This document shows positions 28,801-35,292 of a DNA stretch of 64,000 nt, one piece after another. Where the stretch lies: the NCBI RefSeq assembly GCF_002532075.1, contig NZ_LYXE01000127.1, positions 1 through 64,000 on the forward strand, given 5' to 3'. The notes beneath the pieces were generated by a model, which was not told the DNA's origin, did not search any database, and worked only from the letters and a program-made list of their open reading frames with translations. The stretch comes from Candidatus Chloroploca asiatica (GTDB taxonomy: Bacteria; Chloroflexota; Chloroflexia; Chloroflexales; Chloroflexaceae). The position numbers and the translations under genes were made by a program. Positions within the stretch are counted from its first letter, which is position 1. Each line of letters opens with the position of its first letter.

Positions 28801-30469
28801 GGTGACGGTGGTCTTTACGGCGACCAATACGGGCAATGCGTCTGCGCCGATCCTGCCCGGGCCGGTGACTGGTCTGCCGTCTGGCTGGACGGGTGACGTG
28901 ACGGGCAATGGCTGTCCGTCTGGTCTTCCTGGTCTTGCGCCAGCGGCGTCGTGTCAATTTACCGTGACTGTCACGGTGCCGTCTACGGCGGAGGCTGGGG
29001 TGACGGATCTGATCGTCGCGGCCACCGCAGATAATAGTGCCCAGACGAATCCGACGGTGCCTAATATCACTGATGAAGCCACGCTTCGTGTGCAAGTCGC
29101 GGTGGTGCGTGGCGTTGCTTTGCGCCCTGATAATCTGGCGCAACAGGCCTTGCCTGGCGAGACGGTGACCTTTGTCCATACGCTCGAAAACACCGGCAAC
29201 GTGCCCGATAGCTATACGCTCACCGTGAGCCAGACGGCGACCCTGCCAGCGTGGACAGTCAATCTGACGCCGACCGAGGTGAGTGATCTGGCGCGTGCTG
29301 GTACGCGGACGCTCACGACAACGACGGTGGTTCCGGCGAATTTGCTGGCGGGTGAGGAACAGCGGTTGACCGTGCGTGCGGTCGGGGTGAACGATGGCCC
29401 GGCGGCGGAAGTGACTGCTGTCGTGACGATCGGGTCATTGGTTGCGGGCGAGTTGCTCGACAGCCCCCGTGGCAACGTCAATGTCGGTGGGACAACCACC
29501 AGCTATGCCATCACCGTGCGCAATACGGGGACGGAACGCACCAGCTATACGCTGGTCTTGAGCGATACGCTGCCAGGATGGCGTTCTGAGGTAGGTGTGG
29601 CGACGCCTGCCCTGCTTCCGGGGATGACCGGCACAGTAACCATCAACGTCACCGCACCGCCCGAAGCTGTGCGCGGCGATACGAATACAACCGTCTTGCG
29701 GCTCGTTGAAGCGGGTCTGCCGACCGTCATCCTCGACGAGGGTGAAGCCGTCACGCGGGTCGGGCCGCTCTTTGGCCTTATGCTGACGCCCGATACAGAT
29801 CTGGCCGGTGCGCCCGGGACAGTGGTCGAGAGTCGGCATACCCTGACCAATCTTGGCTCCACCGAAGGGACGTTCCGCTTGCGCGTGGCCGACTCGCTCG
29901 GCTGGTTTACCAACGTCACCCCTGACCTTGTAACCCTTGGTCCTGATGAAGAGATCGAGATCCTTGCCTTGGTACGTATCCCTGAAGGGGTGCGGGCTGA
30001 CACGCCGAATGTTGCGATCGTGACCGCACAACAGCTTGATGCCCCAGTGCTGGTTCAAGCACAGGCTCGGATCGACCTGCGGGCGACCCTGGTTGCCGGC
30101 CTCAAACTCGCCTCGTCACAGGTACGTCGGGTGCAACCAGGGCAAGGCCTGATCAGTATGAGCGATCTTGCGGTGACCAATCTCGGCAGTGGGAGTGATA
30201 CCATCACCCTGACGGTTGTTGGTGAAAGTGACGGCTGGGAGGTTGATCTGAGTCGCAGCAGTGTATGGGTTGATCATACGAGTACTGCCCGCGTTTCGAT
30301 GCGCGTCGTGGTACCTGAACGCATTGCGCCCGGTACCATCAAGACCCTGCGCATCGAAGGGCGCTCGACCAATGACGAAACTGTTACTGATGCGATTGAG
30401 TTATCGCTGATCTACTTTACGGGTGGGCAGACGCCTTCACGCGTCTTCCTGCCGCTGGTGCGCCGATGA
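22820..30469 (+). CDS. Giant secreted CSLREA / beta-helix / sandwich-repeat surface protein (2549 aa)
   Basis: Signal peptide at residues 1-34 (LALVLVLALLFSLLAALPV). CSLREA motif GCSLREAIRLANSR near 55. Beta-helix of ~700 residues (NNVVRGLAIIRAPAG, GNYIGTTPAGDAAGN). From ~residue 820 comes a long series of ~90-130-residue sandwich modules (FTHTVSNVGDVVGDF, FVHTLENTGNAPDSY), including three large repeats described separately. The C-terminus RVFLPLVRR matches the neighbour. GTG start is fixed by AAAGGAGGGG eight bases upstream, 12 bases after the previous stop, so the pair is one transcript. Its stop overlaps aroQ by four bases. Probably an extended stalk-like adhesin; ligand unknown. Confidence 0.88.
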   Translation: MASLNRRLALVLVLALLFSLLAALPVPWSIVAAQENIVVSNLTDLDNGGANDCGSDGCSLREAIRLANSRTGPNTITFSVTGTIFLETALPILTDDETTLDATSADPAGTQPNVTLNALGIAPGSHGLHLQSNNNVVRGLAIIRAPAGMSADLAGAGIFLDGASGNQLYQNWLGLAADGTAQGNQGYGLLIGNGASNNIIGADRDDQRNVLTSNVMGGIRINSASNTALNQNNLIEGNYIGTTPAGDAAGNNGTRTDSAGMSLGAGAVNTTIRNNVIGGFPQSFGIFMPGLGQVSTNPLIARDNVIVGNAIGVTRGGTPIPNRFGLQLGSNAYGPRNTTIGGLDPLDRNIIAGNTNYGIRFFDSGFAWGDATILGNLIGLTADGTPLPNGTTSDSSSGAIFIGLLGGGTTQFPPGRVTVGPKNVIAASRSFGVHVRSSNHVIKGNYLGTSASGDRSEAGQTAFGGASIFLEHGTGVTIGGTTIADRNVIAYGGALIGGARAAILINPVALGTNRCSNGTCTTSGHLIEGNYLGVRPDGVTPLNAASPSGTEGMRIWRTTGVTVRNNLIGGVGQGLALGEPSVAAGAVTNLLIEGNLIGAPATGELPLDANLAAAPRNFSVGIRLFNGSNNVIRQNLVAYNGSGQSFDVVPGILIGALFDGNLASNNDLLGNRLVRNGGADAPGIQIRGATGIRISQTTTEFHQGPGIALLEGGNAGRTPPTLNPQLQQNPEPQPPSVTGLTDPACGLGCTVEIFTTSRGTEADEGPIYLASGLTLADGTFNIPLPVCQRYINATVTDATGNTSPFSTRIDLGVDNPCAPIAFDLVADPAGTERAVAPGEQTTYLHTLNNTSPITLTFSVALTSTQRWANGPTLVTVPPNASTEIPVTVTVPATQAEAATETTSVRALVGTARSSNVVVNTTTVRLPGPAFPALTGPLTTTLAGPTTIFTHTVSNVGDVVGDFTVASTGFVGDAPPGWSVASVTPASFTLTPTQTMTVSVLVNTPGAPPAGSVVFGLRAFVTGDEARVAQTANTIIVPVVRGFAFTPATLQRVTTDPGATARFTYVLTNTGNAADSFAIATSAPPAGLTLTGVTATPSLSNLATGSSSTVQVSYAVADDALAGTYPLTVTARVTGGADPPPPAPRSLEVVVLGSGAVTLTPERAEPPVVDLAGATQPVAVTTVFTAANTGNASAPILPGPVTGLPAGWTGEVTGNACPSDLPGLAPAASCLFTVTVTVPPTADAGVTDLTVAATADNSAQTNPAVPDVTDEATLRVQVAVVRGVALRPANLAQAALPGDTVTFVHTLENTGNAPDSYTLTVSQTATLPAWTLSLTPTAVSDLARDGTRTITTTTVVPANLLAGDVKQLTVRAVGVNDGPTAEVTAVVTIGSLVAGELLDSPRGSVDPGETTTYTVTVRNTGTERTRYTLVLSDTLSGWRSAVGPATPALPPGMTGTLVISVTAPLDAPSDATNTTQLRLVEDGAPTVILDEREATTRIGPVVRGFLFTPATLQRVTTDPGTTVRFSYRLTNTGNVADSFTIVPSVPPAGLSVAGVSATPSLNDLPVGAGSTVHVSYTVGVGVLEGTYPLTITARVSGGDDPPPDALRAAELVVRGRGAVALAPTLAEPPAVDLAGATQPVALTVVFTATNTGNAPAPILPGPVTGLPAGWTGEVTGNACPAALPGLAPAATCRFTVTVSIPADADGGVTDLTVAATADNSARTNPTVPDATDEATLRVRVAVERGVALRPDGLAQLAGPGQTATFVHTLENTGNAPDSFNLSVLQPQAEPVWTVAVSPSLVSDLARDGTRTITTTAVVPATALPGESVRLTLRAAGVNAGPVAEVTALVTVTERVVRDFVFTPEPLQRRTTVPGTTVRFTYVLTNTGNGVDSFALDSSVPPAGVTLLDVTATPSLDNLAAGVSSEVQIRYAVDSAALAGTYPLTITARAVGGLEPPAPAVRSIELVVVAGGSVVLSPDLVAPPEVNLAGVTQPVAVTVVFTATNTGNASAPILPGPVTGLPSGWTGDVTGNGCPSGLPGLAPAASCQFTVTVTVPSTAEAGVTDLIVAATADNSAQTNPTVPNITDEATLRVQVAVVRGVALRPDNLAQQALPGETVTFVHTLENTGNVPDSYTLTVSQTATLPAWTVNLTPTEVSDLARAGTRTLTTTTVVPANLLAGEEQRLTVRAVGVNDGPAAEVTAVVTIGSLVAGELLDSPRGNVNVGGTTTSYAITVRNTGTERTSYTLVLSDTLPGWRSEVGVATPALLPGMTGTVTINVTAPPEAVRGDTNTTVLRLVEAGLPTVILDEGEAVTRVGPLFGLMLTPDTDLAGAPGTVVESRHTLTNLGSTEGTFRLRVADSLGWFTNVTPDLVTLGPDEEIEILALVRIPEGVRADTPNVAIVTAQQLDAPVLVQAQARIDLRATLVAGLKLASSQVRRVQPGQGLISMSDLAVTNLGSGSDTITLTVVGESDGWEVDLSRSSVWVDHTSTARVSMRVVVPERIAPGTIKTLRIEGRSTNDETVTDAIELSLIYFTGGQTPSRVFLPLVRR
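25932..29760 (+). repeat. Three long intragenic repeats in the 2549-residue protein
   Basis: Repeats begin near 25932, 27314 and 28379, each opening with VVRGFxFTP-like residues and then TTDPGATARFTYVLTNTGN. Modules in order are A (VVRGF), B (ATQPVAVTTVFTAANTGNAS), C (RGVALRPANLAQ, FVHTLENTGNAPDSY) and D (GELLDSPRGSV, GTERTRYTLVLSDTL). Copies 1 and 3 are A-B-C-D (~1.38 kb); copy 2 lacks D (~1.06 kb). Long blocks stay alike at DNA level, indicating duplication and recombination within the gene. Confidence 0.85.
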
Positions 30470-30930
30470 AGACGATTGCCGTCATCCACGGACCGAATCT
30501 CAATATGCTCGGGCGGCGCGAACCCGCGATCTATGGGCATACCACGCTGGCTGACATCAATGCCGCCCTGACCGCACGCGCCGAGGCGGCGGGGATGCGC
30601 CTGATCGCTTTCCAGTCCAATCACGAAGGTGCCCTGGTCGACTTCTTGCAAGGCGAGGGGTGGGAGGCCGACGGGGTGATTATCAACCCTGGTGCGTTGA
30701 CGCACTACGGCCTATCGCTACGCGATGCATTGGCCGCGCTGAGCGCCCCGATCATCGAGGTACATATCTCGAATGTCTACCGCCGCGAACCATTTCGCCA
30801 CACCTCGGTCGTTGCGCCAGTTGCCACGGGCCAGATTACCGGCTTGGGCTGGCAGGGGTACATGCTCGCGCTCGAATGGCTCATTCCGACGCTGCTCCCC
30901 CCCTCCCAGGCCACACAACTCAGCACATAA
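30466..30930 (+). CDS. aroQ: Type II 3-dehydroquinate dehydratase
   Basis: A 154-residue enzyme of the shikimate pathway converting 3-dehydroquinate to 3-dehydroshikimate. All family blocks are seen: IHGPNLNMLGRREPAIYG (with the catalytic Tyr region), FQSNHEGALVDFLQ, INPGALTHYGLSLRDAL and EVHISNVYRREPFRHTSV (catalytic His). Length equals the family norm. Its ATG overlaps the TGA of the giant surface protein gene (ATGA), an odd pairing of housekeeping and surface functions. No other aro gene is adjacent. Confidence 0.96.
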   Translation: MKTIAVIHGPNLNMLGRREPAIYGHTTLADINAALTARAEAAGMRLIAFQSNHEGALVDFLQGEGWEADGVIINPGALTHYGLSLRDALAALSAPIIEVHISNVYRREPFRHTSVVAPVATGQITGLGWQGYMLALEWLIPTLLPPSQATQLST

Positions 30931-30956
30931 GGCGGTTTTTTTGACAAGGAGACTGC

Positions 30957-31436
30957 GTGACAGTTCTACGACCAATTACAGAAGCCGAGTACGTAGCCTG
31001 GCTTGAGATAGTTATCCCGGCCTATGCCAAAGACAAGGTTTCCTCTGGCCAATGGCCAAAGGATTCAGCGCTCGATTCAGCTCGAAAGGACTATGCCGAG
31101 CTGCTGCCAAATGGAAAGGACACCGACAAAAACCACATCTTCACCGTTCTAAGCCCAGAAGGGTTTCCGGTCGGAACGTTGTGGTTTGTCGAGCAGGAAA
31201 GAGCGAACAGCCACATCGCTTATGTCTACGACATCTATGTAAAGCCTGAGCACAGAAGGCAGGGTCACGCTTCTCGGGCCTTTCAGGCTTTGGAAGTGGA
31301 AGTTACAAGACTTGGCCTATCGGGAGTCGCATTGCATGTCTTCGGCCATAATCTTGCAGCCCAAGCGCTCTACACCAAGTTAGGCTATGTCGCCACAAAT
31401 ATCAATATGTTCAAACCGGTGCCTGGTGCTACCTAA
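30957..31436 (+). CDS. GNAT-family N-acetyltransferase
   Basis: A 159-residue GNAT protein. The acetyl-CoA site is IYVKPEHRRQGHASRAFQAL, with flanking strands EGFPVGTLWFVEQER and SGVALHVFGHNLAAQALYTKLGY. The substrate is unknown; similar enzymes acetylate small amines or protein N-termini. GTG at 30957 has an AAGGAG site six bases upstream. The stop codon is embedded in an attC-like sequence (31431-31474), as in integron gene cassettes, and the gene is less GC-rich than its neighbours. Confidence 0.9.
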   Translation: MTVLRPITEAEYVAWLEIVIPAYAKDKVSSGQWPKDSALDSARKDYAELLPNGKDTDKNHIFTVLSPEGFPVGTLWFVEQERANSHIAYVYDIYVKPEHRRQGHASRAFQALEVEVTRLGLSGVALHVFGHNLAAQALYTKLGYVATNINMFKPVPGAT

Positions 31437-31474
31437 CACTTGCCTCTGCGGGCAACGTAGCTCGAACGTTAGCC
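31431..31474 (+). repeat. attC-like recombination site remnant after the GNAT gene
   Basis: ACCTAAC (31431-31437, fitting RYYYAAC and containing the gene stop) is followed by TTGCC (31440-31444) pairing with GGCAA (31451-31455), then CTCGAACGTTAGCC, close to the CTCAAGCGTTAGxC end of many attC sites. It departs from the rule at one base (GTTAGCC instead of GTTRRRY), is shorter than usual and has unequal spacers. No integrase gene is in the window. Confidence 0.35.
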
Positions 31475-31663
31475 AGCCCTTTGCAATCTCGGCATGTCGC
31501 GCTACAATGGTAAGTAGAATCCGTTTGGCAAGGTTATGTTATTGATTGGCGCATCAGGAGAAAGAAATGAAGCCTTTTGCTACGTGGCGCACCTGAAGCC
31601 CCCCGTTAGGCGGGCGTCAAGTGACTGTTTGAGGAACGATGCAATGATTCGGAAGGAACGACA
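31475..31663. other. Intergenic stretch with probable gene debris
   Basis: AGGAGAAAGAAATG at ~31557 starts a nine-codon frame (MKPFATWRT) that stops at once, suggesting the head of a lost gene. A GTTAGGC at 31606-31612 fits the attC core consensus, but no matching left half is found. Nothing else is recognised. Confidence 0.4.
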
Positions 31664-31921
31664 ATGCCAACGTTGTCAACGTTCTATGGCATTAAGATCA
31701 CGATGAACTACAACGACCATCTGCCACCTCACTTTCATGCAGAATATCAAGACTTCGAGGCGACCATTGAGATCGCCAGTGGACTGGTTACGGGCAGGAT
31801 GCCCAGACGCGCCTTGAATCTGATCTGGTCATGGTTGGACGAACATCGCGACGAAGTTATGGAAAACTGGGAACGGGCGCAAGCGCGACAAGCACTCAAA
31901 CCCGTGGAACCGCTCCGTTGA
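31664..31921 (+). CDS. DUF4160-family protein
   Basis: An 85-residue protein with the DUF4160 signature: MPTLSTFYGIKITMNYNDH, then LPPHFHAEYQDFEATIEI and ALNLIWSWLDEHRDEVMENW. Function unknown; the PPHFHA motif is invariant. It is followed 10 bases later by a DUF2442 gene, and the two families are commonly paired on mobile or accessory DNA, which has led to the suggestion of a toxin-antitoxin-like or regulatory pair. Confidence 0.92.
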   Translation: MPTLSTFYGIKITMNYNDHLPPHFHAEYQDFEATIEIASGLVTGRMPRRALNLIWSWLDEHRDEVMENWERAQARQALKPVEPLR

Positions 31922-31930
31922 AGAGGTGAA

Positions 31931-32182
31931 ATGTTTATCCATGTAACAAATGTGCAATACCTGGACGGCTATCGGCTCCAACTGCACTTCAACAACGGCG
32001 TTGAGGGTGTTGTCGATCTGGAACCAGAACTCTACGGAGAGGTCTTCGAACCTCTGCGCGATCAGCAGGTGTTTCGGCAAGTAGCTTTGACCAGTCGCAC
32101 GATTGAATGGCCCAACGGCGCTGACTTTGCCCCCGAATTCCTGCTGTCATTGGCGCAGAAGCCCGAACATGTCGCCGCATGA
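31931..32182 (+). CDS. DUF2442-family protein
   Basis: An 83-residue protein with VTNVQYLDGYRLQLHFNNG, VVDLEPELYGEVFEPLRD and RTIEWPNGADFAPEFLL, diagnostic of DUF2442. It is the usual partner of DUF4160 and has a GAGGTGAA ribosome site. Function unknown. Confidence 0.92.
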   Translation: MFIHVTNVQYLDGYRLQLHFNNGVEGVVDLEPELYGEVFEPLRDQQVFRQVALTSRTIEWPNGADFAPEFLLSLAQKPEHVAA

Positions 32183-32625
32183 GCAGCGACGAGCAAGCGG
32201 CCTGATGCGGTCTGCAACAATCCCAACGTGAGCGCAACGGGGAATGCAGCGGGTCTCTGGGCTCAGCCCCGATCCGGACGACGTTGCCTAGGCCGTTGCC
32301 CAACACCCCGTCCAGCCGACCGGCGCATGGGCCTGGGTTCGCATCGAGTGTTCGCGATCACCCGCGGCTGACGTGCGGCTTTGGGCCGCCTCAGCCCGTA
32401 ACGCCATTCCGACGGTTTATCCAAATCCTGGATAGGCGGCAACCGTGCGGCGTCGCACCATACAGGGCCAATTGAGGTGGCATCATCGCGGTATCGCACG
32501 GGTCAGGCTGATCGAGGCCGCAGAATCGCTGTCTCCTTCATGTTGGATCGCACATCCATCACATCCGTACGAGAGCGAGTGTCTGCGATACCTGCGCCGT
32601 GCGCCAGTACTCGCCCACCGCCAGC
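32183..32625. other. ~440-bp gap without a recognisable gene
   Basis: No intact gene with a ribosome site was found on either strand. Frames are interrupted and composition is GC-rich and mixed, as expected of a decayed gene, but I could not identify its family. Confidence 0.5.
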
Positions 32626-32654
32626 TTTACACTACCGCGATCCTGGGCTACAAT
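32626..32654 (+). promoter_or_regulatory. Sigma-70-type promoter of the vapBC-like operon
   Basis: TTTACA (32626-32631), a 17-base spacer and TACAAT (32649-32654), 25 bases upstream of the antitoxin start codon. Confidence 0.7.
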
Positions 32655-32678
32655 TTGCACATATCGCGGGAGGACGCT

Positions 32679-32915
32679 ATGACGACGAAAGCAGTTGAGA
32701 TCCACGAAGCACAGCAGCACCTTGCGGAATTGGTTGCCCAGGTCGCGACCGGAGAGGAAATTATCTTACTGGATGGTCAGATACCCCGCGCGCGCCTGGT
32801 ACCCATCACGCCGCACACTGCACGGCGAGTCCCAGGGTTACATGCCGGTAGTATGACGATGAGCCCCGATTTTGATCAGCCTTTGCCCGATGAGTTCTGG
32901 ACCGGAACACCGTGA
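32679..32915 (+). CDS. vapB: Phd/YefM-type antitoxin
   Basis: A 78-residue protein: TKAVEIHEAQQHLAELVAQV (Phd/YefM DNA-binding fold), GEEIILLDGQIPRARLVPI, and a C-terminal tail (MTMSPDFDQPLPDEFW) of the sort that fills the PIN toxin active site. GGGAGG ribosome site before ATG; the upstream in-frame extension is not preferred. Its TGA overlaps the toxin GTG by four bases, the standard antitoxin-first arrangement. It probably autoregulates with the toxin. Confidence 0.9.
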   Translation: MTTKAVEIHEAQQHLAELVAQVATGEEIILLDGQIPRARLVPITPHTARRVPGLHAGSMTMSPDFDQPLPDEFWTGTP

Positions 32916-33298
32916 AGCTGTTGCTCGATACGCATACGTTTATCTGGTGGGACAGCGATCCTGCCAAATTATCCGCCACCGCGCTGGCGTTATGCAGTGA
33001 TCCCGCCAATGATCTCATCCTCAGTGTCACAAGTCTATGGGAAATGTACATCAAGCACCAGCTTGGGAAATTGAGCCTGCGGCTGCCGTTGGTCGATATT
33101 GTCGCGCATCAACAAGCCACGAATAGCGTGAACGTCTTGCCAATTCTGCCTACGCATGTGTTCGCATTGGATGGTCTGCCGACAGTTCATAAAGACCCAT
33201 TTGATCGCTTATTGGTTGCGCAAGCGAACAGTGAAGACGCGACCTTGGTCAGCGCCGATCCCATTTTCAAATCCTATCCGGTTCGTATGGCTTGGTAA
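32912..33298 (+). CDS. vapC: VapC-type PIN-domain ribonuclease toxin
   Basis: A 128-residue PIN domain: MKLLLDTHTFIWW (first Asp), SVTSLWEMYIKHQLGKL (Glu), HKDPFDRLLVAQA (Asp) and LVSADPIF (last Asp). All four acidic residues expected for the Mg-dependent ribonuclease site are present, so the toxin looks functional. Targets of related VapC enzymes are tRNA or rRNA; the target here is unknown. Confidence 0.93.
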   Translation: MKLLLDTHTFIWWDSDPAKLSATALALCSDPANDLILSVTSLWEMYIKHQLGKLSLRLPLVDIVAHQQATNSVNVLPILPTHVFALDGLPTVHKDPFDRLLVAQANSEDATLVSADPIFKSYPVRMAW

Positions 33299-33316
33299 CG
33301 CCTATGCGAGTTGACC

Positions 33317-33477
33317 ATGAGCATTGCCATCGGCCACTCCACGATTCGCGATTGGGCGTTGGATGATGCTGATGCTGATGCACTGGCTAGATATGCCAAC
33401 AACCCCAACGTTGCGGCGAACCTTCGCGATGGATTTCCGCAACCGAGGATCGTTGGAGCATCCTCGGCACATCGGAC
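33317..33477 (+). pseudogene. RimJ/RimL-like GNAT acetyltransferase, N-terminal fragment
   Basis: From ATG 33317 the frame reads TIRDWALDDADADALARYAN, NPNVAANLRDGFPQP, the N-terminal strand-helix of RimJ/RimL-type acetyltransferases. Then the similarity stops and the acetyl-CoA site is absent. The next part belongs to a different family in another frame, so this is a truncated remnant. Confidence 0.65.
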
Positions 33478-33672
33478 GTGGGTCGGCTCTTGTGTGTTGC
33501 CCATGCTGACAGTTTGCTCACAGGTGAGATTGTTGAACGCCAAAAAGACGCTGTTACTGGTGAGTGGAAGTATCTGGTCAAAGGCGACACGGTTGCAGGC
33601 TATGAAATGACGACCGTTGCAAAAATCAGCCCTACGGGCAAGTTGGTGATCATCACGGTCTATCGGTTATAA
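33478..33672 (+). pseudogene. DUF4258-like protein, C-terminal fragment
   Basis: The frame reads LLTGEIVERQKDAVTGEWKY, VAKISPTGKLVIITVYRL, which resembles the end of small DUF4258-type proteins (mRNA-interferase-like fold of unknown action). The N-terminal half is missing and the GNAT fragment abuts it. No ribosome site supports the GTG at 33478, so it is probably not expressed as a protein. Confidence 0.55.
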
Positions 33673-33813
33673 AGGTGACTTTGCTTTCGATATGCAAACA
33701 GGTAGCCTCGTGCATCACCGTAATGCGGTGTCGTCAAGGTTAATTGGTATTAGTCGGCACTGCTGTTTACAACCCAGATAGGACTGCTATAGCTTGTGGG
33801 GAGGAGCAAAACG

Positions 33814-34062
33814 TCACGTTTCCGTGGGCGGAAGCGACGTGGCGATGTCGTAAACAAGCACCTGCACGTCGAGGCCCTCGCTGGTCAGCAGATCGATCGT
33901 GTACTCGTGGGTGTCCGCTTTGATTGCCGTCTCGACGCCTGCCGGGGCATAGACACGGATGCTTGCTTCTTCTTCGGAAGCACGGGCAATGCGCAGCACC
34001 GCCTCGGGGCAGATCGTTGTGATACGCTGACATAGTTCGGTGATGGCGTCTTCCAGGGTCAT
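33814..34062 (-). CDS. Small protein of unknown function (82 aa)
   Basis: An 82-residue acidic protein: MTLEDAITELCQRITTICPE, then LRIARASEEEASIRVYAPAG and IKADTHEYTIDLLTSEGLDV. Alternating strand-helix pattern suggests a small alpha/beta domain. Family not recognised. Its ATG follows an AGGATCTTCGC leader. It lies downstream of the moeZ-like gene beyond a hairpin, so co-transcription is uncertain. Confidence 0.6.
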   Translation of the reverse strand: MTLEDAITELCQRITTICPEAVLRIARASEEEASIRVYAPAGVETAIKADTHEYTIDLLTSEGLDVQVLVYDIATSLPPTET

Positions 34063-34090
34063 GCGAAGATCCTCTCGTGGGCAATGTAGA

Positions 34091-34120
34091 GGGGCAGATC
34101 TATGTGTGTAGGTCTGCCCC
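34091..34120. terminator. Hairpin at the 3' end of the sulfur island
   Basis: GGGGCAGA (34091-34098) pairs with TCTGCCCC (34113-34120) 15 bases beyond the stop of the moeZ-like gene. No T-run follows on the minus strand, so it is a possible rather than certain terminator. Confidence 0.45.
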
Positions 34121-34135
34121 CAACGAAGGTGCTAC

Positions 34136-35290
34136 CTAATACTTCGCCATTCTCGGATCAACTTCGTCGCTCCAGCGGAGTACCCCGCCGACCAGGTTTT
34201 TGACTTTGCGGAACCCGGCGGCTTTGAGCATCTCGACGGCTTGACCACTGCGGGCCCCGCTGCGGCAGTAGACAACGATTTCGACTGAACTGTCGAGCTT
34301 ATTGATCTGTTCAGGAAGTTGGTCAACCGGAATAAGCAGATCGGTTCCGGCGATGCTGGCGATCTCAACTTCATACGAATTGCGTACATCAAGCAGGAAC
34401 GGTCGTTCGGGCGTCTCAAGCAATGCCGCCAATTCGACCGGGGTAATCTCATACTGGCTACTCAAGGTCTGTACCTCAGGGGCAATGCCGCAAAATTGTT
34501 CATAGTCAATCAACTCGGTGACGGTTGGGTGGTCACCACAGACGGGACAATTGACATTGCGGCGCAGCTTCAACTCACGAAAACGCATCTCAAGGGCATC
34601 ATAGAGCAGCAAACGTCCGATCAGCGGCTCACCAATGCCGGTGAGCAATTTGATCGCCTCAGTTGCTTGCAGCGTGCCAATCACTCCAGGCAAGACACCG
34701 AGCACGCCTCCTTCCGCACACGATGGTACCAGACCAGGAGGCGGTGGTTCGGGATAGAGGCAGCGATAGCACGGCCCGCCATCTTTGGGTGAAAAAACGG
34801 TGACCTGCCCCTCAAAACGAAAAATGCTGCCATAGACATTCGGCTTGCCGAGCATCACGGCGGCATCGTTGGTCAGATAACGAGTTGGAAAATTGTCGGT
34901 ACCGTCAATAATTATATCGTAAGGCCGCATCAGGTCAAGTGCGTTCGCCGAGGTGATTGGGGTCTCGTAGGTCGTCACTTCAACCAGCGGATTCAGATCG
35001 TGGAGGCGCCGTCGGGCCGACTCGGTCTTGGCAACCCCGACCGTCGAGGTACCGTGGACAATCTGGCGCTGCAGGTTGCTCTCGTCAACCACGTCGAAGT
35101 CAACCAGCCCGATATGGCCGACGCCCGCCGCAGCGAGATAGAGCGCCAATGGTGAACCGAGACCACCGGTACCGATCAGCAAGACACTGCCCTGCTTCAG
35201 GCGGCGCTGGCCCCCCATCCCCACTTCGGGCATAATCAAATGGCGACTATAACGCCGGATCTCTTCATTCGACAAGACTGGTGGTGCCAT
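34136..35290 (-). CDS. moeZ: MoeZ-like sulfur-carrier adenylyltransferase/sulfurtransferase
   Basis: A 384-residue fusion of a MoeB/ThiF E1-like domain (residues ~1-265) and a rhodanese domain (~280-384). E1 part: RYSRHLIMPEVGMGGQRRL, the ATP loop GTGGLGSPLALYLAAAG, IIDGTDNFPTRYLTND, and zinc cysteines in CYRCLYPEP and NCPVCGDH. Rhodanese part: LLDVRNSYEVEIA and the persulfide loop VVYCRSGARSGQAVEML. Such proteins adenylate the C-terminal Gly of a ubiquitin-like sulfur carrier and convert it to a thiocarboxylate, as MoeZ does for mycobacterial CysO. The gene lies directly after the CysO gene (TGA two bases before ATG). ATG 35290 is preferred over an in-frame GTG at 35296 because of the GGAGG spacing. 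Confidence 0.92.
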   Translation of the reverse strand: MAPPVLSNEEIRRYSRHLIMPEVGMGGQRRLKQGSVLLIGTGGLGSPLALYLAAAGVGHIGLVDFDVVDESNLQRQIVHGTSTVGVAKTESARRRLHDLNPLVEVTTYETPITSANALDLMRPYDIIIDGTDNFPTRYLTNDAAVMLGKPNVYGSIFRFEGQVTVFSPKDGGPCYRCLYPEPPPPGLVPSCAEGGVLGVLPGVIGTLQATEAIKLLTGIGEPLIGRLLLYDALEMRFRELKLRRNVNCPVCGDHPTVTELIDYEQFCGIAPEVQTLSSQYEITPVELAALLETPERPFLLDVRNSYEVEIASIAGTDLLIPVDQLPEQINKLDSSVEIVVYCRSGARSGQAVEMLKAAGFRKVKNLVGGVLRWSDEVDPRMAKY

Positions 35291-35292
35291 GC

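Noticed and set aside
25932-29760. Direct repeats as a CRISPR or phage-like array
   Set aside because: The repeats are kilobase-scale, in frame and protein coding.
31606-31612. Second attC site (GTTAGGC)
   Set aside because: No complementary RYYYAAC half was found within a reasonable distance upstream; a single 7-mer is not evidence.
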